DNA from: Candidatus Methylophosphatis haderslevensis
Lineage (GTDB): Bacteria > Pseudomonadota > Gammaproteobacteria > Burkholderiales > Rhodocyclaceae
Length of the DNA stretch: 64,000 nt
Reading direction: 5' to 3'
Assembly: GCA_016711925.1 (NCBI GenBank)
Contig: JADJSA010000001.1
Span: 186,001-250,000 of the forward strand
Made by a program: the position numbers and the translations under genes. Each line of letters starts with the position of its first letter. The stretch's first letter is position 1. This document shows positions 27,771 through 36,984 of the stretch, one piece after another. The notes under the pieces are model-generated. The model made no database searches. It saw only the letters and a list, made by a program, of their open reading frames with translations, and was not told where the DNA came from.

Positions 27771-29183
27771 TCAAAGCAGTTTGCCGCGATTGAACAATCC
27801 GGCCGGATCAAGCGCGTTCTTTAGCGTTTTCATCAACTCGATTTCGAGCGTTGACTTGTAGCGCAGAATCTCGCCGCGCTTGAGTTGTCCGAGGCCGTGC
27901 TCGGCGGAGATCGAGCCGCCGAGGTCACCGACCAGATCATGCACGATGCGATTGACCCGTCCGGACTGCGAGATGAATGCCGCGTTGTCGGCGCTCACGG
28001 GTTTTGACAGGTTGTAATGAAGGTTGCCATCGCCGATGTGGCCGAAGGCGACGATCCGCAGATCGGGGAATTCACGCCGAAGCGCGCTCTCCGCCAGATC
28101 GAGGAATACCGGAATTCGGCTGACCGGCACCGAAACATCATGCTTGATGCTGATTCCCTCGATCTTCTGCGCTTCCGAGATGTTCTCGCGCATTGCCCAC
28201 AAGGCGGCAGCCTGTGCCTCGCTGCGGGCGATCGCGGCATCGCGGATCAGTCCGCTGGTCGCGGCTTCGCCAAGTTCGCTTTCCACGGCCGCGGCCAAAT
28301 CGTAACCATCGAACGAATCGGCAACCTCGATCAGGCAGGACCATGGCGCCGCGCTCGCCAGCGGTTTGCGCGCGCCGGGGATGTGCCGGAGCACCAATTC
28401 CAGCGCCGGCGCCCCGACGACTTCGAAGGCCGTGACGCGCTCGCCAAAGCGCCCGCGGAGCAGTGAAAGCAATTGCACCGCGTTGGCCGCGGAGTCGATG
28501 GCGAGCCAGCAGACGACCGCAACGCGCGGTCTGGCAAACAGCTTGAGCACTGCGGCAGTGATCACTCCCAGCGTGCCCTCGGCGCCAATGAACAGGTGCT
28601 TGAGATCGTAGCCGGTGTTGTCCTTGCGCAATGCGCGCAATCCGTTCCAGATACGCCCGTCGGGCAAGACGACTTCCAATCCGAGCACCAGATCGCGCAT
28701 GTTGCCGTAGCGCAGGACGTGCACCCCGCCGGCATTGGTCGAGAGGTTGCCGCCGATTTCGCAACTGCCCTGGGAAGCAAGGGAAAGCGGAAACAGGCGA
28801 TCCGCGCCTTGCGCCGCCTGCTGTACATCCTGCAGGATGCAGCCGGCTTCGACGGTAATCGTGTTGTTTGCAGGATCGAGGTCGCGCACCTTGTTCATGC
28901 GGGAAAGGTTCAGCACGATGTCCTGGCCGTCGGCCAGCGGCGTACCGCCGCCCACCAGCCCGGTATTGCCGCCCTGTGGAACGACGGGTACACGATCGCG
29001 TGCACAGATTTCGACCACGCGCGATACCTCTTCGCTCGATGCCGGCTTTACGACCGCCAGTGCGGCACCCGAATAGCGTCCGCGCCAATCGACGAGATAA
29101 GGCGCGAGCTCATCGCCAACGGCGAAGACCGCCGATTCGCCGACAACGGCGCGCAATTCCGATAGTAGTGCCGCGGGTGTCAT
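27771..29183 (-). CDS. FAD-linked D-2-hydroxyacid dehydrogenase (GlcD/D2HGDH family)
   Basis: A 470-residue flavoprotein. The PCMH-type FAD domain has PQGGNTGLVGGG (69-80), NLSTNAGGVHVLRYGNMRDL and FIGAEGTLGVITAAVLK. The C-terminal FAD-oxidase domain has the metal/substrate motif GHIGDGNLHYN and SAEHGLGQLKR. Members oxidise D-lactate, glycolate or D-2-hydroxyglutarate and pass electrons to a quinone or ETF; sequence alone does not choose among these. Monocistronic, 105 bp downstream of rimO on the same strand. Confidence 0.9.
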   Translation of the reverse strand: MTPAALLSELRAVVGESAVFAVGDELAPYLVDWRGRYSGAALAVVKPASSEEVSRVVEICARDRVPVVPQGGNTGLVGGGTPLADGQDIVLNLSRMNKVRDLDPANNTITVEAGCILQDVQQAAQGADRLFPLSLASQGSCEIGGNLSTNAGGVHVLRYGNMRDLVLGLEVVLPDGRIWNGLRALRKDNTGYDLKHLFIGAEGTLGVITAAVLKLFARPRVAVVCWLAIDSAANAVQLLSLLRGRFGERVTAFEVVGAPALELVLRHIPGARKPLASAAPWSCLIEVADSFDGYDLAAAVESELGEAATSGLIRDAAIARSEAQAAALWAMRENISEAQKIEGISIKHDVSVPVSRIPVFLDLAESALRREFPDLRIVAFGHIGDGNLHYNLSKPVSADNAAFISQSGRVNRIVHDLVGDLGGSISAEHGLGQLKRGEILRYKSTLEIELMKTLKNALDPAGLFNRGKLL

Positions 29184-29288
29184 CGAGTCCTCGCCATCGA
29201 TCTATCGTGCGAGGGCGAGCCGCAGGTTGCGTCCCAATGCGCCGGCCGGCCGCTCGCCATCGCAGGCCGTGCGGCATGGCCCGCAGCC

Positions 29289-30614
29289 TTACTCGACAGG
29301 TTCAGCGTAAAGATCATGAACGTCGCAATCGGTCACTCGTACGCGGTAGAACTCGCCGACTTCCAGCCCCTCACAATCGGGAATGATGACCAGACCGTCG
29401 ATTTCCGGCGCATCGCCTTCCGAGCGCGCCAGGGCGCCGTCCTCGTCGATGTCGTCAACCAGCACCGTGATCTCGCGGTCGATCTTGCGTTCGAGTCGCT
29501 GGGTGGAGATGTCTTCCTGGAACGCCATCAGGCGCGCGGTTCGTTCTTCGCGCACGGCTTGCGGCAGCGCACCGGGCAGATCGTTTGCGCTTGCGCCGTC
29601 CACCGGCGAATAGGCAAAGCAGCCGACCCGGTCGAGTTGCGCCTCTTCGAGGAAGCGCAGCAAGGCTTCGAATTCCTGTTCGGTTTCGCCCGGGAAACCG
29701 GCAATGAACGTGCTGCGGATCGTCAGATCGGGACAGATCGCGCGCCAGGCGCGGATGCGCTCGAGGTTGTTCTCGGCGCTGGCGGGCCGCTTCATCAATT
29801 TGAGAATCCGCGGACTCGCATGCTGAAACGGGACGTCGAGGTACGGCAGGATCTTCCCCTCGGCCATCAGCGGCAACAGCTCATCGACATGCGGATAGGG
29901 ATAGACGTAGTGCATCCGCACCCACACGTCGAGTTCGCCCAGTGCTTTTGCAAGATCGGCGATTCGCGTCTTCAGCGGACGGCCGTTCCAGAATCCGGTG
30001 CGGTACCTGACGTCGACGCCGTAGGCGCTGGTGTCTTGCGAAATCACCAGCAACTCGCGCACGCCGGCATCGACGAGATTCTCCGCCTCGCGCATCACGT
30101 CGCCGATCGGGCGCGAAACCAAATCGCCGCGGAGCGAGGGAATGATGCAGAACGTGCAGCGGTGATTGCAGCCTTCCGAGATCTTCAGATACGCGTAGTG
30201 CCGGGGAGTCAGCTTGATGCCTTGCGGCGGCACCAGATCGCTGAACGGATCGTGCGGCCGCGGTAGATGCGCATGGACGACGTCCATCACCTCCTCGGTC
30301 GCATGCGGCCCTGTGACCGCCAGCACCGCGGGATGAGCGTCGCGCACCACGTTTCCCTTGGCGCCGAGGCATCCGGTGACGATGACCTTGCCGTTTTCGG
30401 CCAGGGCCTCGCCGATCGCATCGAGCGATTCCTCGACTGCCGCGTCGATGAATCCGCAGGTGTTGACCACTACAAGGTCGGCACCGGCGTACGACGGTTC
30501 GATGTCGTAACCTTCGGCACGCAGGCGCGTCAGAATATTTTCGGCATCGACCAACGCCTTCGGGCAGCCGAGGGAAACGAAGCCGACCCGCGGCGCGGGC
30601 TTGGGTCTGGCCAT
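29289..30614 (-). CDS. rimO: Ribosomal protein S12 methylthiotransferase RimO
   Basis: A 441-residue radical-SAM enzyme that adds a methylthio group to the conserved Asp of ribosomal protein S12. The N-terminal MTTase domain has the three cluster Cys (C17, C53, C82); the radical-SAM motif is SEGCNHRCTFC (C149, C153, C156); a C-terminal TRAM domain follows (ITVLVDDIDEDGALARSEGD). Length and motif order distinguish it from MiaB. It starts 46 bp downstream of phaR. Confidence 0.96.
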   Translation of the reverse strand: MARPKPAPRVGFVSLGCPKALVDAENILTRLRAEGYDIEPSYAGADLVVVNTCGFIDAAVEESLDAIGEALAENGKVIVTGCLGAKGNVVRDAHPAVLAVTGPHATEEVMDVVHAHLPRPHDPFSDLVPPQGIKLTPRHYAYLKISEGCNHRCTFCIIPSLRGDLVSRPIGDVMREAENLVDAGVRELLVISQDTSAYGVDVRYRTGFWNGRPLKTRIADLAKALGELDVWVRMHYVYPYPHVDELLPLMAEGKILPYLDVPFQHASPRILKLMKRPASAENNLERIRAWRAICPDLTIRSTFIAGFPGETEQEFEALLRFLEEAQLDRVGCFAYSPVDGASANDLPGALPQAVREERTARLMAFQEDISTQRLERKIDREITVLVDDIDEDGALARSEGDAPEIDGLVIIPDCEGLEVGEFYRVRVTDCDVHDLYAEPVE

Positions 30615-30660
30615 GCTGCTCGGTCGGCCGTAAAGAAAGGAGGCGGAGCGCCGCGGGCGG

Positions 30661-31284
30661 CTACTCGGCCTTGTTCTGCTCGGTTTTCGCGGCGGGCGTT
30701 TGGGCGGAAAGGCCTGGAAACTGGAACCCGGTGAACAGCGTGCGGGTCTGGTTTTCGATCTGTTCCTGCATTTGCATGAACATTTTCTTGGACTGTTCCA
30801 TGTAGGTGCCCATCATGCTCTGCATCGCCGGCCCCTGGAAATTCAGAAACTGCGTCCACAGATCCTTGCTCATCCCGTTGTTGTCGCCATACAGGCTGCG
30901 CACCTGCTCCTGCAGCTTGGCCTGCATGTCGGTAAACGAGGTGATGTTGGTCTCGAGGTACTTGCCCATCATGCCCTGCATCGCATTGCCGTAGAACCGG
31001 ATCATCTGCGAAAGCAGATCGCTGGTGAGCATCGGCATGCTGCCGGCTTCTTCGTCGAGAATGATCTGCAGCAGTATCGAGCGCGTCAAATCGTCGCCCG
31101 TCTTCGCATCGACGACGTGAAACTCCTCGGTCTTCAGAACCAGTTCCTTCACATCTGCCAGCGTGATGTACGAACTCGTCTTGGTATCGTACAAGCGCCG
31201 GTTCGGGTATTTCTTGATCAACCGGACGTTCTGTGCCTTTGCTTCTTCTGCCATATCGTCTTTCCTGACCGCTGCACTCGACAT
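30661..31284 (-). CDS. phaR: Polyhydroxyalkanoate synthesis repressor PhaR
   Basis: About 207 residues. The N-terminal DNA-binding domain is diagnostic (RLIKKYPNRRLYDTKTSSYI), followed by the PHB-accumulation regulatory domain (FHVVDAKTGDDLTRSILLQI) and a Met/Gln-rich C-terminus (MQSMMGTYMEQSKKMFMQMQ) that senses PHB. ATG 31284 follows GGAGG; ATG 31254 (MAEEAKAQNV) follows AGGAAAG and agrees better with known PhaR starts, so either is possible. PhaR represses phasin genes until PHB appears, so the phasin at 13873-14301 is a likely target. Confidence 0.93.
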   Translation of the reverse strand: MSSAAVRKDDMAEEAKAQNVRLIKKYPNRRLYDTKTSSYITLADVKELVLKTEEFHVVDAKTGDDLTRSILLQIILDEEAGSMPMLTSDLLSQMIRFYGNAMQGMMGKYLETNITSFTDMQAKLQEQVRSLYGDNNGMSKDLWTQFLNFQGPAMQSMMGTYMEQSKKMFMQMQEQIENQTRTLFTGFQFPGLSAQTPAAKTEQNKAE

Positions 31285-31491
31285 CACCGACCCTCCAGAC
31301 CACAGTTCTTTTTGCTTTATGCTTGGGACCGGAGCCTGCACCCCCTCTTGACTCCTCATGCAGATTCCGGCTATCCGGCAAAGTATACAAGAAACCTTCG
31401 GCATACTGCGGCCGTTTTTCACAGCGCCGGTCGAGCGTATCGCGGCCGGCCCCGTTCCCAACCGCAACACCGAGCCAACACACGCACATCC

Positions 31492-31821
31492 GTGTACATC
31501 GTAGCGATCGCCTGGGTCTACGTCGTGATCATGATGTCGATCACCGAAACCAGCATCACGGCCGGGATTCTCACCTTCGTCTTCTATGGCGTGTTGCCGC
31601 TCGCCCTGCTGCTCTGGCTGATGGGCACGCCGATCCGGCGGCGGCTACGGCAACGGGCCCAGACTGTCGACCAGGCGGTGCACACCGGGGACCGACAGCA
31701 CGCCCAACCCGATCAGGGCGACCTGGCCGACGGTCGCGCCGAGTTGCGGGCGCCGGTGCAGGCCGGGGATCAGGTCGGCAACCGCGACGTAGATCATGCT
31801 CGAGCAGGCCAGCGCGAGTAG
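31492..31821 (+). CDS. Small conserved inner-membrane protein, 3' end unusually long
   Basis: From GTG 31492 the first ~55 residues encode a two-helix membrane protein (VYIVAIAWVYVVIMMSITET; LTFVFYGVLPLALLLWLMGT) that matches a small betaproteobacterial family normally near 70 residues. Here no stop occurs after the second helix and the frame runs 177 bp into the antisense of the ZIP gene. The last ~55 residues are therefore probably not native; a lost stop or a frame error near 31640 is likely. Confidence 0.6.
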   Translation: MYIVAIAWVYVVIMMSITETSITAGILTFVFYGVLPLALLLWLMGTPIRRRLRQRAQTVDQAVHTGDRQHAQPDQGDLADGRAELRAPVQAGDQVGNRDVDHARAGQRE

Positions 31822-32451
31822 CACCGGAACTGCCCCGTCGACCAGCGGCAGCGCCAGGTAGGCCAGAACGCCGCCGACCAGGGTCGCCAGGCTCGACAGC
31901 AGGTTGAACAATAGCGCGCGGGCACGGCTGTAGCCCGAATGGAGCAGGATCACGAAATCGCCGACTTCCTGCGGAATCTCGTGCGCGATCATCGCGGTCG
32001 CGGTCACCAGCCCGAGCGGCACGCTCTCCATGAAGGCCGCCGCGATCAGCACGCCATCGACGAAGTTGTGGAAGGTGTCGCCGATCATGATCAGCGCGCC
32101 GCTGCGCCCGTCGTCGGCGCCCGCATGGCCGTGCGCGTCGTGCAGCGGTGCATGCTCATGGCCTTCGCAGCGGTCTTCATGGCAATGGCGCCACAGCACC
32201 AGTTTCTCCAGCACGAAGAAGATCAGTATTCCCGCCAGCACCAGGCCGGCGGTTCGCTGCGGATCGCCAGTCCTGGTCAGCGCGTGCGGCAGCACTTCGA
32301 GAAAGGCCGCCCCCAGCAGCGCCCCGATCGCGTAACTGACCAGGTGATGCACCCAGTGCGGCCGCAGCGAATAAGTGAAGGCGGCAGCAGCGACGACCGA
32401 AAGCACACCGCCGGCGAGGCTTGCTGCGATGATCCAGTACAGGGGCGACAT
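31645..32451 (-). CDS. ZIP-family divalent metal transporter
   Basis: A 268-residue protein with about eight TM helices. The metal-binding TM4 and TM5 motifs are present (DTFHNFVDGVLIAAAF; MIAHEIPQEVGDFVILLHSG). A His-rich loop (CHEDRCEGHEHAPLHDAHGH) between TM3 and TM4 is typical of zinc carriers. It imports or exports Zn2+ or a similar ion across the inner membrane. It is convergent with the small membrane protein gene at 31492. Confidence 0.93.
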   Translation of the reverse strand: MSPLYWIIAASLAGGVLSVVAAAAFTYSLRPHWVHHLVSYAIGALLGAAFLEVLPHALTRTGDPQRTAGLVLAGILIFFVLEKLVLWRHCHEDRCEGHEHAPLHDAHGHAGADDGRSGALIMIGDTFHNFVDGVLIAAAFMESVPLGLVTATAMIAHEIPQEVGDFVILLHSGYSRARALLFNLLSSLATLVGGVLAYLALPLVDGAVPVLLALACSSMIYVAVADLIPGLHRRPQLGATVGQVALIGLGVLSVPGVHRLVDSLGPLP

Positions 32452-32520
32452 TTACGGGGTCCGGACGGACCGGGAACGGAGCGGCGGATTATACGCCGGC
32501 CGCCTTTCTCCCCGGGCCGC

Positions 32521-35007
32521 TCAGGCCAGCGCGCGGATGCTCGTCAGCGGTGGCTGGCGCAGCACCCGCCTGGTGCCCAGCCAGCCGACCAGCGCCACGC
32601 CAAGCGCGCCGGCCGGTGTGGCAAGCAGCAGTGGCAGCAGACTCGGCAGATAGTCGAGATTGAACACCTGGTGCGCGATCACCCAGCCGATCGCGCTCGC
32701 CGCGATGCCGGCCAGCGCGCCGGCCGCCGCACCCAGCGCCGCGAATTCGGCCAGTAGCGCCGAGCGCAGTTGCCGGTTGCGCGCACCCAGCGTGCGCAGC
32801 ACCGCCATCTCGAATCCGCGTTCGGCATGGGTCGATTCGAGTGCGGCGAGCATCACGACCACGCCGGCAACCAAGGCAAAGCCGAACACGAACTGCACGG
32901 CAGTCGCCACCTGATCCATCACGCCGCGCACCTGGCGCATGATCGCGCTCATGTCGATCACCGTCAGGTTGGGAAAGGCCGCCACCAGCTTGTTGGTGAA
33001 ATCCGCTCGCGCGTCCGGCAGGTGGAAGGCCGTGATGAAGCTGGTGGGAAAGGCATCCAGAATGCCGGGCGGCGCCACGACGAAGAAATTCACCCGCATC
33101 GAATCCCAGTCGAGCTTGCGCAGACTGGTGATCTTCGCCTCGACCGGCGCGCCGGCCACCGCGAAGCTGAGCACGTCGCCCAGATCGAGCCCGAGCGTCT
33201 TGGCCAGGCCCTCCTCCACCGAGAACTGCGGCGTGCGATCCGCGCCATGCCAGGCGCCGGCCACCACGCGGTTGCCCGGCGGCATGTCGGCCGTGTAGGA
33301 CAGGTTGAATTCGCGCTCCACCAGCCGGCGAGTCCGCTCGTCGTCGTACTGTTCCGGCTCGACCGGTTTGCCGTTACGCGCGGTCAGCCGGCCGCGAATC
33401 ATCGGCGCCAGCGCCGGCCGGGCGATGCCCTGCGCGACGAAGAACTCGCCGATCGGCTGCACCTGCTCGGGCTGCGCATTGATGATGAAGCGGTTCGGCG
33501 CATCCGGCGGCGCGGCGCGCTGCCACTCGGCCAGCAGGTCGTTGCGTATCAGCGTCAGCAGCAGCAGCGCGGTCAGCCCGACCGACAGCCCGACTATCTG
33601 GATCAGCGACGCACCCAGCCGGCGCCGCAGCGAGGCCAGTCCGTAGCGCCAGCCGGCGCCCGCGGCGGACCGCACCCGCCCGACCACTTCGATCGCCAGC
33701 CGCGCCGCGCCGACGAAGACCGCCAGCGCGACAGCGAACCCGCCGACCACCGCCAGACCGAGTTTGACCTCGGCGGCGATCCAGAACATCAACCCGGCCA
33801 GCGCGCCGATCGCCACCGCGTAGCCGGTGAAGGTCGGCCCCTCCGCGCCCGCCCACTCGCGGCGCAGCACCCGCAAGGTGGAAACCCGACCCAGCCGCAG
33901 CAGTTGCGGCAGCACGAACCCGCCCAGCAAGGTCAGCCCGACCGCGAAGCCATGCGCCACCGGCAGCCAGCCCGGCGGCGGCAGTTCGCCGCCGATCAGG
34001 GCCGACAGCACCTGCGCCAAGCCCAGTTGCACGAGGTAGCCGAACGCGCAACCGAGCGCCACCGCCACCGCGCCGAGCATCAGGAATTCGGCCAGGTAGA
34101 GCAGCGTGATGTCGCGCTGGGCGGCGCCCAGGCAGCGCATCACCGCGCAGCCATCGAGGTGGCGCTGCATGAAGCGCCGCGCCGACAGGCCGATCGCCAC
34201 CGCCGCCAGCACCACCGCCAGCAAGGCCGCCAGTCGCAGGAACTTCTGCGCCCGGTCGAGCGCCGCGCGCACCTCGGGCCGGGCGTTGTTGATGTCCTCC
34301 AGCGATTCGCCATGGGCCAGCCGCGGCTGCGCCCACTTGCGGAAGCTCTCGACCTGCGCCGGCTCGCCGGCGAACTGCAGCTTGTACGACACCCGCGAGC
34401 CGGTCTGGATCAGCCGCGTGGCCGGCAGATCGGCGGCATTCATCATCAGCCGCGGCACGATGGCGAAGAAATTGACGCCGCGATCGCCCTCGTAGGTAAT
34501 CACCCCGGCCACGGTGAAGCGCGATTCGCCGAGCCCGACGGTATCGCCGGATTTCACCTGCAGCGCCGAACTCAGGCGTTCGTCCAGCCACACCGTGCCG
34601 GCTGCCGGGATGCCGCTTGCCACCGCGTCGGGCCGGTTCAAGTCGGGCGCCGTGCGCAACTGCCCGCGCAGCGGATAGCCCGGCTCCACCGCCTTGATGC
34701 CGGCGAGCTGGGCCACCTCGCCGGTGCTCGCCATGCTGGTGAAGCTGGTGGTGGTGACCACGCGCAGGCCGAACGCGCGCGCCTGCTCGGCGTAGCGCGC
34801 ATCCCACGGATGGTCGGCCGTCAGCAGCAGGTCGCCGCCGAGCAACTGGTTGGCCTCGCGACCCAGCGCCTGCGACAGGCGGTCGGCGAAGAACCCGACC
34901 GAGGTCAGGCTAGCGACAGCGATGATCAGCGCAAAGCCGAGAATGTGCAGTTCGCCTGCGCGCAGATCGCGCAGCAGCAGGCGCCAGCCGAGTCGAATGG
35001 TTTTCAT
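32521..35007 (-). CDS. FtsX-like ABC permease, YbbP family
   Basis: An 828-residue permease with the YbbP plan: TM1 near 20-40 (LHILGFALIIAVASLTSVGF), a large periplasmic domain, three TMs near 260-360, a middle region with more TMs, a second periplasmic domain and three C-terminal TMs. Two FtsX domains are present (about 255-375 and 705-820). YbbP usually pairs with the ATPase YbbA and the lysophospholipase TesA; neither is adjacent here, so the ATPase must be encoded elsewhere. Confidence 0.88.
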   Translation of the reverse strand: MKTIRLGWRLLLRDLRAGELHILGFALIIAVASLTSVGFFADRLSQALGREANQLLGGDLLLTADHPWDARYAEQARAFGLRVVTTTSFTSMASTGEVAQLAGIKAVEPGYPLRGQLRTAPDLNRPDAVASGIPAAGTVWLDERLSSALQVKSGDTVGLGESRFTVAGVITYEGDRGVNFFAIVPRLMMNAADLPATRLIQTGSRVSYKLQFAGEPAQVESFRKWAQPRLAHGESLEDINNARPEVRAALDRAQKFLRLAALLAVVLAAVAIGLSARRFMQRHLDGCAVMRCLGAAQRDITLLYLAEFLMLGAVAVALGCAFGYLVQLGLAQVLSALIGGELPPPGWLPVAHGFAVGLTLLGGFVLPQLLRLGRVSTLRVLRREWAGAEGPTFTGYAVAIGALAGLMFWIAAEVKLGLAVVGGFAVALAVFVGAARLAIEVVGRVRSAAGAGWRYGLASLRRRLGASLIQIVGLSVGLTALLLLTLIRNDLLAEWQRAAPPDAPNRFIINAQPEQVQPIGEFFVAQGIARPALAPMIRGRLTARNGKPVEPEQYDDERTRRLVEREFNLSYTADMPPGNRVVAGAWHGADRTPQFSVEEGLAKTLGLDLGDVLSFAVAGAPVEAKITSLRKLDWDSMRVNFFVVAPPGILDAFPTSFITAFHLPDARADFTNKLVAAFPNLTVIDMSAIMRQVRGVMDQVATAVQFVFGFALVAGVVVMLAALESTHAERGFEMAVLRTLGARNRQLRSALLAEFAALGAAAGALAGIAASAIGWVIAHQVFNLDYLPSLLPLLLATPAGALGVALVGWLGTRRVLRQPPLTSIRALA

Positions 35008-35139
35008 GGCAAGTGGGCAGAGTAGCCCGTGCGCGGCTTGGTTCCCCTGGCGTGAACACGGGCAAGCGCGCCGGCTGTTTTTCCGCAGCCCCGGCGCGCG
35101 CTTGGGCCCTCGGTCGCAGGCTCGGTTTCTCCGCAGCAG

Positions 35140-35275
35140 CCATGGCTGGAAGCCGCATGGACAGGCGCTCTACAGGCACCCCGCCCGGCGCGGCCCGTGG
35201 ATGCTGGCTCGCAGGCATGCCATGCTGCAGATCGCCATTCCATGAGGCTTGCAGGCCGCCCGGGTGTAAGCCGGC
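35140..35275. repeat. REP-like palindromic element (copy 4)
   Basis: In the 288-bp gap upstream of the YbbP-like gene. It contains gccgcatggacaggcgctct and, further on, gccattccatgaggcttgca, the two signature arms of the family. Nothing else is seen in this gap. Confidence 0.7.
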
Positions 35276-35295
35276 CGGACCGGCGGCGATGCGCG

Positions 35296-35916
35296 CTACG
35301 CCTGGATTTGCAGCGCATCCTGCGCCGTGGCCGCCAGTCGCCTGACCGCCGCGTCGATCAGGCGGCCGAATACTACCTGTTGCGCCGGCGGAAAATCGAC
35401 CTTGAAGTTCGCCTGCAGGATCGCCACGAAGGTGGCGGTGGCGCGGCTGATGCGCGCATCGGCCGCGTCCGCTCCCTGCGGCGACGGGGCGGACAGATCG
35501 CTCAGGATGTCGCCGAGAAAGCGCTCGAACAGGCTGCTCACCTGCTGCGTCGTTGCCTTCGGCAGCGGCTCGTTGGCGGGCGTGGAAAGTTCGGTCAGGC
35601 AGTCATCGCGGCCGCGCCTCAGGTCGTCGAGGGTGCGCGCATAGGTTTCGGCGTCGATGCGCCCGGCCATCGCCGGAAACCCGGCCGCCACCGCCCAATA
35701 GGTCGCGCCGTGCAGCGCGATCAGGACGAGCGAGGTGTGGAACGGCTGCCGCAGCGCCTCGCGGATGATCGGATAGTGCGCCAGCGGCGGCATCTGAAAC
35801 GCCTGCAGCGCGGCGGATGCCTGGTCCGACGACCACTTGACCGACCAGTAGCCGAGGTATTTCGCGTCCACCGTTTTCGCGGGGTTGCTTTTCAGCGCGT
35901 ACCTGCAACTTGCCAT
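35296..35916 (-). CDS. Conserved hypothetical protein
   Basis: About 206 residues from ATG 35916 (an alternative in-frame ATG is at 35958; neither has a strong ribosome site). The protein is soluble and mixed helical with a short hydrophobic patch (TSLVLIALHGATYWAVAAGF) that is too interrupted to call a membrane helix with confidence. The C-terminal third (RATATFVAILQANFKVDFPP) is likely a helical bundle. Not recognised. The 305-bp upstream gap holds the 17-bp tandem repeat and the leader of the next PEP-CTERM gene. Confidence 0.6.
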   Translation of the reverse strand: MASCRYALKSNPAKTVDAKYLGYWSVKWSSDQASAALQAFQMPPLAHYPIIREALRQPFHTSLVLIALHGATYWAVAAGFPAMAGRIDAETYARTLDDLRRGRDDCLTELSTPANEPLPKATTQQVSSLFERFLGDILSDLSAPSPQGADAADARISRATATFVAILQANFKVDFPPAQQVVFGRLIDAAVRRLAATAQDALQIQA

Positions 35917-36017
35917 CTTCGTTTGTCCCGACTGTTGAAAGACTGATTCGGCGGGCATCGACGAACTGCGCCGGCTGCCTCGCGCCCCGGGCCGGATGAT
36001 ACTCCGCGCGGCGTGCC

Positions 36018-36068
36018 CGCCATGCCGGCGTGATCGCCATGCCGGCGTGATCGCCATGCCGGCGTGAT
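36018..36068. repeat. 17-bp tandem repeat, three perfect units
   Basis: Three exact head-to-tail copies of cgccatgccggcgtgat (36018-36034, 36035-36051, 36052-36068) and a decayed fourth. Each unit holds the short palindrome gccggc. It lies in the spacer between divergent genes. Confidence 0.9.
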
Positions 36069-36221
36069 CGCCGTGACGATCCGATGCTTCCGGTTGCGCG
36101 GCCCTTGACATTGTCCTAGCCGCTTCCCGTAATGACGCTGAACTAGAGGTGGCGGTTGCCGACCGCATCGGCAGTCCCGCAATTGGCATTCCCATCCCGT
36201 CGAACCGGAAGGAGAAAAAGC

Positions 36222-36805
36222 ATGAAACGCAGCGGATCATCACCCGGATTGCCTGGCATCGTGCGCAAGGGCCTGGCCGTCGGTCTGGCTTGCGCCACGC
36301 TCAGCGCCCACGCGCTGCCCACGATACTTTTCTCCGGCAGCGGCTTTGTTGCCGGGCCTCAACCGACGTCGCCGGTCCTGACCGGTCTCCAGGTGCTCCC
36401 AGGCTCGACGTATACCTTCGACGGCCAGACCGGATGGTCTCTGGGTTCGCTGTTCAGCTTCGACACGCTGACGCTGACCGGGCAGGGAAGCGGAAGCCTT
36501 GCCAAGGGACCTGATTCGCTGAACTTCACCTTCACATCGACCGCGCCCGCACTCGGCGCCCCGCTCTCCTGACCTATGCAATCACCGGCGGGACCGGCGC
36601 CTATGCCGGTCTGGTCGGCAGCGGCGCCTCGCAGGTGCAGTTGCTGGGCAATCCGCTCGGGCTGCCAACACCGATTCCGTTCGTCGAAACCGGCGGCTCC
36701 CTCAGTCTCGCGCCGGTGCCCGAACCTGAAACATGGGCGCTTCTGGCGGCCGGACTCGCGGGGCTCGTCGGCTACAGCAAGCTCAGAGCGCGACGCACGA
36801 GCTAG
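36222..36805 (+). pseudogene. PEP-CTERM sorting-domain protein, frameshifted
   Basis: ATG 36222 follows AAGGAG. The first 116 codons encode a signal peptide (GLAVGLACATLSAHA) and a beta-type body, then meet a TGA at 36570. A one-base loss near 36555-36566 (run of C) would shift to the frame that continues LLTYAITGGTGAYAGLVGSG and ends in the sorting tail PEPETWALLAAGLAGLVGY with RARR, stop at 36805. The two halves make a normal ~193-residue PEP-CTERM protein, the second in this window. Whether the break is real or a read error cannot be told from one sequence. Confidence 0.85.
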
Positions 36806-36849
36806 CCGATTCGCGACCCCGCACCCGGGCGGGCGGGGTCGCACCGCTG

Positions 36850-36970
36850 TCCCGAAAGGCGCATGGACAGGCGCTCTCCGGCCATACACTGCCGCGACGC
36901 CCGCAGTTCGGACCTTTCACGATAGCCACCCCGCAAAGCGCCTATCCATGCGGGTTTCAGGCCGATCGAT
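36850..36970. repeat. REP-like palindromic element (copy 5)
   Basis: Between the PEP-CTERM gene and the LapA-like gene. Arms ggcgcatggacaggcgctct and aaagcgcctatccatgcgg face each other across about 65 bp and match copies 1 and 6. Confidence 0.75.
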
Positions 36971-36984
36971 TGCAGGCGCCGGCC

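Noticed and set aside
32770..35025. A ~750-codon plus-strand open frame opposite the YbbP-like permease
   Set aside because: Same reason: a GC-driven shadow of a conserved membrane protein, with low-complexity Arg/Gln/His composition.
36018..36068. Possible CRISPR array
   Set aside because: The 17-bp units are directly adjacent with no spacers, and no cas genes are present in the window.
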